Shown one piece after another: positions 1 to 12,600 of a stretch of DNA of 64,000 nt. Source of the DNA: Zantedeschia hybrid cultivar (taxonomy: Eukaryota > Streptophyta > Magnoliopsida > Alismatales > Araceae); NCBI GenBank assembly GCA_030544215.1, contig JARZZO010000013.1, forward strand, positions 43,225,196 to 43,289,195, in the 5' to 3' direction. Within the stretch, counting starts at the first letter, position 1. The number at the start of each line of letters is the position of its first letter. The notes below the pieces were generated by a model. It saw only the letters and a list, made by a program, of their open reading frames with translations, did no database searches and had not been told where the DNA came from. The translations under genes and the position numbers were made by a program.

Positions 1-656
1 TTGGAAGATTTCAGCATTGTGGATGACAATGTAGACATGGGAGATCATCTATTGTGTTATCGGATTTTGATATGCAGTAAATGTGTTGTTCAATTTTGTC
101 TTGTCAAGGACTGTTATAACTAATATATGCAATAATGCCTTTACTTTTTCTTCCCTGAGGGCCTACTACCACTCGTGTCCATGTGTCTTTTTTGTTGACA
201 TACTTTGCTGCATCAGTTTATTTGGTACATAACTGCTATTTTATTATAATACGTTCTTTCCCTTTCTTAATGTGGTGGTCAGCATGTTCAGTAATGCCCA
301 AGGATGGCAGTACTGGTATTGGGCGTTTCAGCCCCGTATTGACTAATACCTTTTTTTTTTTTTTATTTAAATGACCAGTAATGGGGGTCCCTCCCTGGGT
401 ATCGGCCGATACTGCCAACTGGCCCAACCGTGGTAATGCCTATGATTGACTAAAGCTATTTGTGTGGGTTTCAAATGCATCCATTTTTTTTTGGGGGGGG
501 TGGGGGGTGGGGTGTGTTTATGATGGGCTTATTTACAAATGGTGATGAAAGCAATTCATAAATGTGGTTGCCCATGCATCTAAATTTCTAGCTATGTCAA
601 TTGTTTATTTTGATGATTAGAAATATTTTCACTAAATGTCATATTTTGGCTTATAG
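1..656. other. Intron sequence upstream of the first visible NAPRT exon
   Basis: No coding similarity is visible. The stretch ends in a pyrimidine/AG acceptor at 655-656. It contains T-rich and G-rich homopolymer runs (about 350-365 and 487-515) and nothing else I can support. Confidence 0.7.
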
Positions 657-3600
657 TGGTCAGATTCATTCCGTGGCATTTTTGGTGAGACTAATCAAAG
701 CGAGTTGGCAGCATTTACATCATATGCATTGGCTTTCCCAAACAATTTCCTAGCTCTTGTAGACACCTATGATGTAAGTTTTTTCATATGTTAGCTAAAT
801 TTCTTTTGTTCTTAATGGATTTGATAATCAACACGCTGCTAGATTTATAGTTTAACAAAACTTCAAAGGTTTGCCCTCAGTTGTTTTTGGTGGCATTTTC
901 TGTCCTATAATTGAGGCTTGCTATTTATTCTACCTCTCAAAGTGTGTGGAGAGAGTTGATGCTCAAAACCAGACAAGAAAGTAGCATAGGTCATGCCAGT
1001 GCCCTGTAACGACTGTGGCAATCGGGGCAGTAAAACAGTTCCTGATTGTCTTACCAACATGACCCATCATGTGAACTAAGATTCCTGTAAAATAAAATAA
1101 GAGATGATGTAAAATATCATATCACACAAAAAAGAGGGCAAAAAATAAGAATTGTATCAGAAGAGTAAATCTGAAGGTCATTGGCCCTAGATGGCAGCCC
1201 TAGAGATGTGTCCATGGAAGAGTCTGGAGGCTGAATGACTATGGAGGAGGCTATGACCTTGGGAGTGGGGGTCATATCCGCTTCTGAACTTTTCTCCTTT
1301 TTGTGTAGCAGTAGATGTTGAGGCGGCAAATGCACTCACTACATTGATGCCCAAAACCCCATTTGTGAGAGGAATGGAGGGCTTAGCTATGCTCTTTATT
1401 GCAGCCCCTGTGCAGAACAGGGAAAAGTAGATGAGTAATAAATTAGAAAGAATCATCATGTAAAAGTATAATGTAAAATTTTCATAGGAAGAATGGCAAC
1501 AGTAGAATCTGAAAGGCACCAAAATAAGGACTCTAGCATAGACCCTGCCCGAAAAAGAAGATATCCATAGATGCAACCATCCAGTGCATTGATGCCCAAA
1601 ACCCCATTTGTGAGAGGAATGGAGCCATGCTCTTTATTGCAGTCCCTGTGCCATAGTTGTCCAGGCGCCCGCTAAGGCGCCCAAGGTGCCCACATTGCAT
1701 GAAACCCAAGGTCCCCTGTCCCCCTCTCTCTCTCTCTCTGTATGTATACATATATGTATACATACATATATTTAGATTGTATATACATACATACATATCT
1801 ATATGTATATGTATACACATATTGCATACATGATACGTATATTTAGATTTATATGTACATACATACATATATATACACACACATAGGTACTATATATATT
1901 ATATACATATATATCTATTATATTAAAATATTATATTATGAAGTTGACTCCTAGGCGACGCCTAGGTAGGTGCCTAAGCGCTTAGGCGGTCCAGAACTCC
2001 AAGCAAGCCTTGGTCGCCTTAATGCCTTGACAACTGTGCCCTCTGCAGAACAGGGAAAAATAGATGAGTAATAAATTAGAAAGAAACATCATCTAAAATT
2101 ATAATGTAAAAAATTCATAGGAAGAATGGCAATAGTAGAATCTGAAAGGCACCAAAATAAGGACCCTGTCATAGACCCTGCCCGAAAGAGAAGATATCCA
2201 TAGATGCAACCACCCAGTGCTTCACCAGCCTATGGACTGATATTTGAGCCTCAGATGGTCACAAGGGGATCAGAGTCTTGACGAGAGCATACTGTGGAAT
2301 TGGAGGAGATAGCCTTAGGGAGGGTGTGAACTGTTAGATGTTGTCTCTACAATGACGCATATATAGGGGGGAAAAATGAAGAAGAGGTGAAGAAATGAAT
2401 AGATGCTGACATGACTAAAGAAAGCCACAGCAGTAAAAAGTATGTCTCTAGCACCTTGTATACGAAAAAGGGCATACAATTTGCAATCTCTGAGTGGGGT
2501 TTGGCCAGCCAGATTTAAACGTGGCTAATGTGGTTACTGCTTAGAGGAAAGAAACTAGTCACTTTCCTAAGGGACCAAGCCAATCTGTTGAGGCACTTAA
2601 AGTCACCAAAGGAGGGATGATTTTTGTTAATCACAGAGAGAAACAAGGTAAGAGTCTCGAAGGAAGCCCCTGCGTGCACAATTAATTAATAGAAAGGAAG
2701 GATAACAGGAGTAACTTGGTTATGAAACTAATTCATTATATTGATAGAATATCTCTTCATTGACAATAGTAGTAAACAATTACCTAACCATTTCATGGTG
2801 TTCCAAAGTCCCTTGGGCTGGCATGTAAAGGAAGAAAAAAAATGTTCTTTAGATTTCAACTACAAACAATGATCAAATAGGAAGAGCCGTGCCAAGCCCA
2901 TCAAGCTTTTCCCTTAGAACCACAATTTCCCTACTTTAGGAATCAAGACCTAATCCTCTTGGGATTTGGGTTGAGATCCCACTAGAATTTGAATCCTAAT
3001 CATAGTTTAGAAGGTCTTGAGGGGGTCGTGAGGTGCTTTGGGAAAAGCCTCACAAGTCATAAGCCTTGAGGCACAATAAGGCATAGCCTCACTACTTTAA
3101 TCATCTCAAAACTATGAAAAACTAAATCAATATTCATTTTCATGTATTAATGCTATCTCAACTCAATGTTAGAGCTGTGAGATTGAATGGTGGGGATCAA
3201 AAGCAGTGGACTAGAGGAAAAAAGGGAACAGCGCAAAAAGATGAGGAGGGGGATGACCGGAGGAGAAAAGAATAGGGGTCAATCGGACTAGGGAAGAAGA
3301 ATTAGGTGGGGGTATCTTTAGACCATCCGAAGAAGAAAAAAAAAGAGGAAGGGGGAGGAAGAACAGAGAAAATTGTTACTTTCTTGTACAATTCAAAGAG
3401 GTCATCAATGTCTTGCCATGGGAAGTATAAAAGTTGGGTTCAGTTCAAATCCTTTTGTTTTGTTTATCTTATAGAACTGTTGTCATTGAGTCATGCTTCA
3501 ATGCCAAGAAATGAGTCATAATATCCACCTTAAAACATCTCATTGCCTCATATGCCTCAAGTAAGCATTCCTGAAGTACATGCTTCCAAGCTTACCACCT

Positions 3601-6597
3601 TAATTAACAAAAGATGTAAGCCTCGAGTAAATGGCCTGAGGCATATTCCTCAAGGCATTTTTGCAGGGACTCGCCTTGAGGTGTGTGCTTCAATTTCTTG
3701 AGGTGTTGAGATTTTACACGATGATCCCAATCCGACTAGGATTTGGACCCTAATCCCGCTAGGAGTCAAATCCTAATCCCCTTATCATTCAGATCCTAAC
3801 TTTATTAGGACTCTAAGTCACACGTAGACTTAATCCTAGTACTATTTGGACATCAGACTTGAAAACTGAGACTGTTGAAGGTCCTTGTTCTCCTAACTGC
3901 CTTTGAATCATGGTCAACTTCAAAGATGACTGAATCCAGTCTAGCTTTTGTTTTAGTGAATGCTTTATTGTGGCATCACTTTTGAGAGGTTAATCAAAAG
4001 TTTTTGGTTATTCGACCAATTTAACTAAAAATCGGTGGAGTGGAGTCCAGTTCGAGAATCTACAAGGTGGACTCAAATTTGACTGAGATTTTAAAATTAT
4101 CAAATAGATCAATTCAGATCCCTAAATCTTATTTCTTTATTCATTTCTAACAAAGAGATCATAATTTAAAACGTTCTCACACTTCTCTATACCAATAACT
4201 GATCTACTTGTTGTAAAGAGGAATATCAATCAGAAAGCTTGAACCTTCTCACAGTTTGCTTTGTCATCTATCCTTTCAAACACCACTGGTTAAGGTATGA
4301 GTTTAAACATGGGAGTTACTCTGATGCAAGCCCTACGATAAGCATCATTTTGAGACCCATTGAAAGGTATTATACAATAGAAATTTGATTTAATTCGTGT
4401 CCTGTTCTTCTTCATGCCTCGAGAGTGTTTTCTGCTACCAATGAGGCAGTGATCATCAGATCATGTCAGCTTTTCAGCCTTTTTTGGGGGAAAGCAAATT
4501 GTAGCATAATTTGAATAAAAGAATCTCCAGACAGGCTAACACGATATCTATTCAAAATAATACCTAATGCCAAGTACATGAGCTTTACCAACTACTAAAT
4601 GTCAACCAACCCAACCAATCCATCACCATCCACTGTCCTAGAATCCGTGAGCAACCCCATCTTACAGAATTGATGCACATTAGTCTATGATACTCAATCC
4701 TAAAAAGTGCGTTGCTGCCTTGGTGATCATTGTGTCTGCACAAAGAATCTTGACATTCTCTTCTCCTGAATGACCTGAGTATGGCATGAAAATGAATCCA
4801 TCTGATTTTTCTGTTGTCTGCTAGGTGCCCATACCTCGCCTACAGTGTAAGATCAGCTTACCCAACCATACTTTAATATGGTTCTTCTTGCCCTATAGGC
4901 ACAAGTTAGTAGTGAAGGAATAATTGTCCCTAATGCATATCTCTGAAATCACAAAAGTAATGATTTTTCATTATTTCTATGATAACCCTATAATAGGCCA
5001 GGAGTTTCAGCTTGGCAGTTTCCAAATTAGAAGTCACAATTTCAATGTTCTCTGAACTCTGAAGGCTCCAAAAAGTGTCCGCCACTGTTGCATGTCTAAA
5101 ACCCTTGTCAGCAATGAAGAATTTGCACTTACTCCACGGTTGCTCCATGTGTTCCCATTCCTCATCTATCTGCTTCATCCACACAAAGGCTCATGGCGGG
5201 AAGAAGATCCAGTAAGGCTACAGACATATGAAACTTTTACCACATTAGACCTGGCAGAATGGGCACTGTACCCTGTCACTATTTGGTTACATAGTTAGCC
5301 ACTTTGGCTTTCTTGTTTCTTGACACAGTGGGAGGGAGGGAGGGTGTCTGCTGAAAAATAGAATATTTTCCCAGATCTAACTTCCAGAGGCTCATGCATT
5401 TTATTGAAATTTGATTTATGAAAGCTATTCTTTCTTGCTAGATATTTTGCCAATGTCAAGGGATTTTTTGTGTGTTCTCTTAGTATACATGATAGAGAGA
5501 ATGCTTGTACGCTAATTCAGCAACAAAGATCAGTGAACATCTATTTTGCTTTTGTATACATTTTGTGATGGTGGGACAAAATTTGTGCCTTGTAGATGAA
5601 ACGTTATATTTTTTATAACTTTTTTTTTTTTATAAAGTTGGTGCTTTTTGTATGCATAATACTTTTTAAGTATTCCATTTTCATGTTGGCGAGAGATGCC
5701 AGACTAGAAAGTGTGATGGTTGTGATCCACCATAGAGGTTCATCTAACATTTTCTCTGCCAGGTTATGAGGAGTGGAATTCCTAATTTCTGTGCTGTAGC
5801 ATTAGCACTTAATGACTTGGGGTAAGCAATAAGGCTTTAGATTTCTGAGAGATGTCTTGCAAGTCTTCTTTCTTGTGTGCATCTGGTTTTCAACAGATTG
5901 CATACCAGTAGTCAACAGATGGCTTATTTCAATTTTAACATCAAATGCACATTCTTTACAAGTATCGTCTGCTTGGAATTTTCGAAAAGGATGCTTTTGT
6001 TTTGATCTTATTGTCCAACAATATGTAACCAACAAAGGAGTTTATTTTCTGGATGATGAATATTCATGCAGGACCAATGATAGACATTGTGTCATACGTG
6101 TTTTCTTTTTGAGTGATTTCATATTTGTGGTTATTTATGATTTGAAGCATGTGCCTAAAGTTGTGATTTATACATGTCTACATGCATTGACACTTATCTC
6201 TAGATGCTAGCTTACCCCTTTACGTACTTGTTGAACCAATGGAGAGGGGGGGGGGAGCAGAGAAGAATAATGTGTGTGTGCAGAACAAGGAGGAAGAAAG
6301 CCTGTGCACAGCACAGGAGGATAAGAAGATAAATAAGACAGAAGGATATAGGCACATGCAGTGACAATTGACCCATTGGGGTTAGGAAGGAAATCAGAGC
6401 AGAGAGGGTGGACAATAGATGTCTGTAGGGCCTAGAAAGACCCTTGCTGAGTCTGCCTACCATAGAAAAAAGGAGAAGAGATATAGGAGGAGAGAGGGTT
6501 GTCCATGAAAAAGAGGGAGGTGAGAGGAGAGAGAAGGCAAGGGTCTTGCACACCCCTTACAAGGGAATGTGGTGCATGCAGAGAGACAAATCAATGG

Positions 6598-6633
<36 letters not shown>

Positions 6634-9600
6634 AGGGAGAGAGGAACTATTGAATAAGAAAATTGTAGACATAAGAGGGGGTCCATTAGGCTGCTGTGCA
6701 AGCCTCCCCTGGGGCGCACCCCCAACTACTCATTAGAAGAAAGAGGGCCGACCTCTTCTTTGTAAATATTCCCCACTCCTCATTAAAACAAGTCCAAGCA
6801 TACTGCAAGCAGGGAAGACTCCAAGGCTCCTAAAATGTTCTTCAAGATGCCCGAGGCTTCATGTTCTTGTAGAACACTAGTATTCTTATTCATTACTATA
6901 TTAAGGAAGAGTAAAAAAATTCCTTTTGACCCATCAAACCTTGCTCTATTCTGCATGTGGTTGTTTGTGGATCCATAATGGATCCCAAGTGCATCTCTTA
7001 AAACCTACTAGGATTACTTAGGGTCACAAATCTTTATTGGAACCATAATGGAACTTTCTTGAATCCTCACCATTTTTCTAACCTTAATAAATAACCATGA
7101 TCGATGTATTTTTAGAGGATATTTTTATCTATTTTTAGAGTATATTCTGTAGCTTTTTTTTAAACAACCCTTGGATCAGTCTAATCTTTTGATATGATAT
7201 TCCAACTACCCCGACCAAGGAGAGAGAGGAGATTGCCAAAGGACTTTACATTCCTACCATGGATGGGATTCTCACCCAATGAAGGTAGGGAAGCCCCACA
7301 AAGCTATCGTCCGAATGGCACTCCTCACCCATTAAGGGTGGGGAGTACATAGGCCTGTTTGAACCAGGAAAAAAAGCAAAAAGAAAGGGAAGGACAAGAG
7401 AGAACATAGAAGAGAAAAAATAAGCAAAAGAAGAGGTTGCTGTCTCAAAGGGAATAAGGATACTGTGAATTTGATTTCTCAATTCAATATTAGCAAAAAA
7501 GTCATATACATATACATACATACATCAATACATACATATACACACACAGAGTTTCAACTCCTTAATTGGTATTCAAATTTAAAACCAAGGGATGGGAACA
7601 ACCCTAGGGTAACTGGTGTAATTTTATATTTTTTATTTTAAAATTACACTAGCCAATCATGAAAAGCTATCGTATCACTTGATCTGATGGCTATGATTGA
7701 TTTTCATGATCAGACGATAAAAATTAAGCTCCAAAGAATGGAAATTGGAAACAACCCTAAGGGAGTACTTGAGTATTTAAAATTTGTTGATAATTTTTGT
7801 TTTTAATTTTTACCATGGGATTGGGTGCAAGATGGTCGTGCAGTCCAACCACATGGTCGCATATTAGCATTCGTGTGTGTGTGCATGTCTGATTAAGGTG
7901 GCTACGATAGACCCAAAAAACAAATACACAACTTATAGGGATACATATACACCATCTCTCTAACAAACACAGTTATATGAGGATAATAATTATCATGTAG
8001 ATGTTAATTTGTAGGTTAACGAACATAGCATTTGTATTGCTTTTGTCTATTGCTAATTTTGTGGGTAACTATTGAATAGGGACAGCAGTGACAGTTTTAT
8101 CCTTTTGTTTTGCAGTGCATGACAAAGGATCTCAAAGTCTTGTTTCTTTTCTTTATTTTCATGATTCTTTATGTTGAGACTGTATTACCAGCTTTAAGAA
8201 GATTTCAATTTAGTTGATCTTGTTAAGCAGCTAAAGAATATCCAACAGGTATAAAGCATCTGGAATAAGGTTGGACTCTGGTGATCTAGCATATCTCTCC
8301 ATTGGGGCTCGGAAGCTCTTTTGTGCAATAGAGAAGGAATTTGGTGTTCCTGGTTTTGGAAAAACACTTGTGACTGCTAGCAATGATCTTAATGAGGAAA
8401 CACTTGACGAATTGAACAAGCAGGTGAGAGACCTGTAAAGTCTATTAGATGTTCTGAACTTAAGGACTGCATTTCCATTTCAAGAACAATGGCATGTCCA
8501 GAGATATTATATTGATTGCCTGGAGATGAAAATAGTTTGAAAGAAAGAAAGTATGTCTTTTCAATTTTTATTTTTATTTTTAATTTCTTCACTGATTGCA
8601 CGGGTATGATCTATTATTTCCTTTTGTAGGGACATGAAGTGGACGCCTTTGGTGTAGGCACCCATCTTGTTACATGCTACGCTCAGGCAGCCCTTGGTTG
8701 TGTTTTCAAGCTTGTGGAGATCAATAATCAACCCCGCATCAAGCTCTCTGAGGATGTTAACAAGGTTAGACCACAATCCTACAGATTTTCTGGTTTTTTA
8801 TCCTGGAGCTTTACAATTTTTCTTGTATAGGTTTCCATACCATGTAAAAAACAAATTTACAGATTGTATGGAAGAGAAGGCTGCCCGTTAGTTGACATAA
8901 TGACTGGAGAAAACGAACCACCTCCAAAGGTTAGCGAGATTCTTATACGCATACAAAAACATTTGTTTTCATAGTGTGCAATGACATCCGTTTATGTTAT
9001 AGGTGAATGCCATTGAATCCTAAATCATTGCCACTTGTGAATCCTTATATTTTAAATTAGTCAAATATATGAACATAAGAAATTGCTGTACATTAACCAT
9101 TTTGACTCAGGTAGCAGAACGAATTCTTTGTCGCCATCCGTTCAATGAATCCAAGAGAGCATATGTTGTGCCACAGCATGTTGAAGAGCTTCTGAAGTGT
9201 TATTGGCCAGGAGATTCATGTACGTACCTCTATGCCATATTTTGTTATTTGTCAGTAATCTAGACTGTGGTGATGGGTGGCTAACTTTCTGGGTTGAGCA
9301 AGTGTGTGGTCTTTTGTCAGTTCTCTTGTGAGGTTCTTTTGCATGGATTACTTACATATCCCTTGAAAAACCAATTGAATACATATCCTTGTTATTCCGA
9401 AATTTTCACATGCAGTTATGCGGCCTTGCCTATAACTTTAACAAAAAAAAACTACTCATGTCTGTTAAAATGCCTACTTATTTGTTTGTATGTATGCATA
9501 CAGATTCACGCATCCGCATGTATGCATAGGCAAGACCTGAAGGTTCTGACCATCAAGTAACAAGGATTTTTATACCATAATGGGAGTTATGGGTTCAAAA

Positions 9601-12600
9601 TACTGAACTGGGGAGTCTAGAGTAAGAAACAGAAAATGCAGGGACACTATTAGGACTAGGAGGGAGAAGTTGACCTGCCCAACTTGCCTTCCATGGTAGG
9701 CACAGGACATATACAAAAAAATGTCTTCTGTGCCTAGAAAAGTGATGGGTTAGTGAATGATGGTTATAGGATTTTTAATGATATTAATGATCCAAGCTGC
9801 ATGACCTGTTTCTCGAGCGCTGATGGTACAAATAATACTGGAAGCAGGTGATGAGGATGCCGGTATTTTAGTTCAATCCACTTGACGTGGTTAGGATGCC
9901 AATGCACATACAAGCACAATTCTCAATGTGTTTATCAGGGCTGATGGAGATTATGATGATTTGTCCTTTCACACATTCCTTGTGATTTCTCTTTAGGGAG
10001 TTTTAGGAATTGGTAGGTGACCATAACTGTTAATGTAAAAAAATGTAAAGTATGTGGGTTTATTGAAAATTTCCCCTAGAACTTCTTGCATTGTGAGCTA
10101 AAACTAGAAAATTCTTAGGTGGACTAATTTTAGGCCCTTTACAACAGAATTGTCCATGTTTGACTTATTCTATTGTAATCGTAATTTTTGTAGGCAGTAG
10201 GATAGTGGGCCTCAAAGAAGTTTGTATAGGTTTGACTTATCTTGCTAGATTTTAGGTTTTAAACATGTAGAATGACATGATTTATAAGAAGAGGATGAAG
10301 CAGTAGCTTGATGGGGCCCCGATGGCTGTTTGGTTTGGCAGTGGCTTGGCAGCGGTTCTTCTTGTCAGGTAGGATGATACTTTCTTACTTCTCTTTTTGT
10401 TTTAGTTTCTAATTAGTGTTATTTAAGATTTTAACCAAGTTTAGGGGTTAGTATTAAGATCTGTATCAGGCAGGACCATGTCAAATTGGATTCTAAATCT
10501 ATCTTCTTATGGAACAAAAATTAGTAGGTTTAATAATTTCATTGAGGGGAAAATGTTGCTGCTTTTAAGTAGAGTCGCATAAACCTATCTTAAGCATTGT
10601 TTTCCTCTATTAAGATCTGATGATGCAGGAAAATGAAAGACAAGGGAAGATAGAAGTTGGATCGACGTAGGGAGAGTGGAAGAGAACAAGCTAAAGATGG
10701 ATTTGCCAACAACTAAACGAGTTCTCAGACCTGGAAGGAAGAAGACATCCAAGGGCCCCTGAGTTTACTCCAGAGATAACCACTCCAACACTCGAGTCAG
10801 GCAGAAAAGTTTGGGGAGAAATTGGTCCTGGGGATGCGACTTGGGGGTTGGAGATTTTGGAGAAAGAGATCAATGTATATGGATGTTTTTTTTTGGTAGC
10901 ATGGTTGGCAAAGAACCTTTTGAGATTCTCCATTGTGGGACTATTCTTAGCAACTTTTCAAGGACACATGGCAACTTGTGATTGGGCCGAGGCATATGGG
11001 TTGAGATGACTACACTAGACCATGCCTAGATCAACTAGTTATTGTCCTTGTTCCTTGGCAATAAGGGAGTTTGTCAGCTAATATCGAGAAATGATTGAGA
11101 CTATCTCTAAGCTCCGATCTGACCTCCTTCCCCCCAACCCCAGTCCATATTACTCCTCTAAGATCTAAAGAAAGTAGTACGAGGACAGTTGGCTTGGTAG
11201 ATATCTCTTCAACCATGTTTGACGGACTCGGTGGATTGGACTGACAATTGGCTTGATTCACATGAGTTGCACAAGTCAGGCAGATTCAAACCGATTTTTT
11301 TTTTCTATAGATTCTTTAATTTTATAAATAAACATGATATAAATAAACTTGTAAGTTGAGTGGGTTAGTAATGACAATGAGCTTAAACAAATCTAGGAGT
11401 AGTTTACCGTATTAATGGATATGAAAAATTTGAGAAAAAAAGTCCAATTACTTACGAAATTAAATAAAAAAGTCTAATTTATAAGAATTTAAATGAAAAA
11501 CTAATATTTTACATCTCACTGGACTGATTATGCATGTAAAAGAAATGGGCTTATGTTACTACTCATCATATAAACAAAATTGGTCTGTATCAGGTAGATT
11601 GAAGCAACTCACACGACATCGATTTGCTTCGAGCCAAATCGAGTTGCTTCAATGTATAATAAGGCTCGATCGACTAGGCCAGTGCATTCATGCTCGTGGC
11701 TTGGATCCTCCCAGATACAATCTAACTCATATGAATCGGCCATGTTAGTTGAAGTCGACAAACCCTGTGCAACGTTGACTGATTTGGCAGATTGGACCGA
11801 CTTGAATTCTCTTAGATACGAGTCGTATTGGTTCAACTTGTCCCGACTCTCATGAGTTGCACAAGTCGGGCCAAATCAAGCCAATTTTTGGCTTTTTTCT
11901 CCAGATTCTTTAATTTTGTGGACTAGCTAACTTGCCCAACAACTATGCTAGTTGGTAGACTTCCCATAAAGGTCATCCATCCTGAGACTTCTCTAACCGA
12001 GCACGCTTAACTTTGGAGTTCTTTCCAACTTGAGGTCTGAAAAATAGTTAGCGGGTATTGTTGGTGGTCCATTGATTTGATCTATTTAACATATTCTTAT
12101 ACGGGGTGTTTCAATCTACTCCTCTTAGAAACATGACGTCCTCGTCAGGACCATATTACATACAACCCAAAATCTAGTCACCTCTAAGTGATGTAGGTTT
12201 CCAGAGGTTTTTAAGTCCAACACACTACTACCACCATCTACAAGGTTACACTCCCTTGCCAGATCAAGAGTAACTAGGCCCTGAGATGCACAGTAGGTCC
12301 CAGTATGGCCCTCACACTATGAAAAGAACTGCTCTTATACCATTTATAACGACCCAATCAGCTAACTAGCCCAACGACTATGCTAGTTGGTAGACTTTCT
12401 ATAATGGTCACCCATCTTGCAACTTCTCCCAACCGAGCACGCTTAACCTTGGAGTTCTTTCTAACTTGAGCTCCGAAAAATTGCTAGCCAGTGTTGTTGG
12501 TGGTTCACTTATTTAGTCTATTTAACATATTCTTATACGGGGTGTTACATGGACAAACATGACATAAATAAACTTGTAAGTTGAGTGGTTTAATAATGAC

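Larger units (their letters stand above)
774..5762 (+). other. NAPRT intron of about 5.0 kb with repeats
   Basis: The intron has donor GTAAGT at 774 and an acceptor AG at 5761-5762. It holds the 245-bp tandem duplication and nested MITE (1342-2219) and a block with GCCTTGAGG-like repeats (about 3010-3715). The rest, including the short open frames around 4.9-5.3 kb, shows no recognisable coding signal. The next intron (5822-8248) contains a GA microsatellite and no other feature I can support. Confidence 0.75.

Noticed and set aside
1117..1880. Minus-strand frames of 115-129 codons
   Set aside because: They cross the tandem duplication, the MITE and its microsatellite, which explains their openness.
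11955..12465. Possible 5S rRNA genes
   Set aside because: Only the middle part resembles 5S, it is present in both LTRs of an element with a primer site and target duplication, and the ends of a 5S gene are missing.
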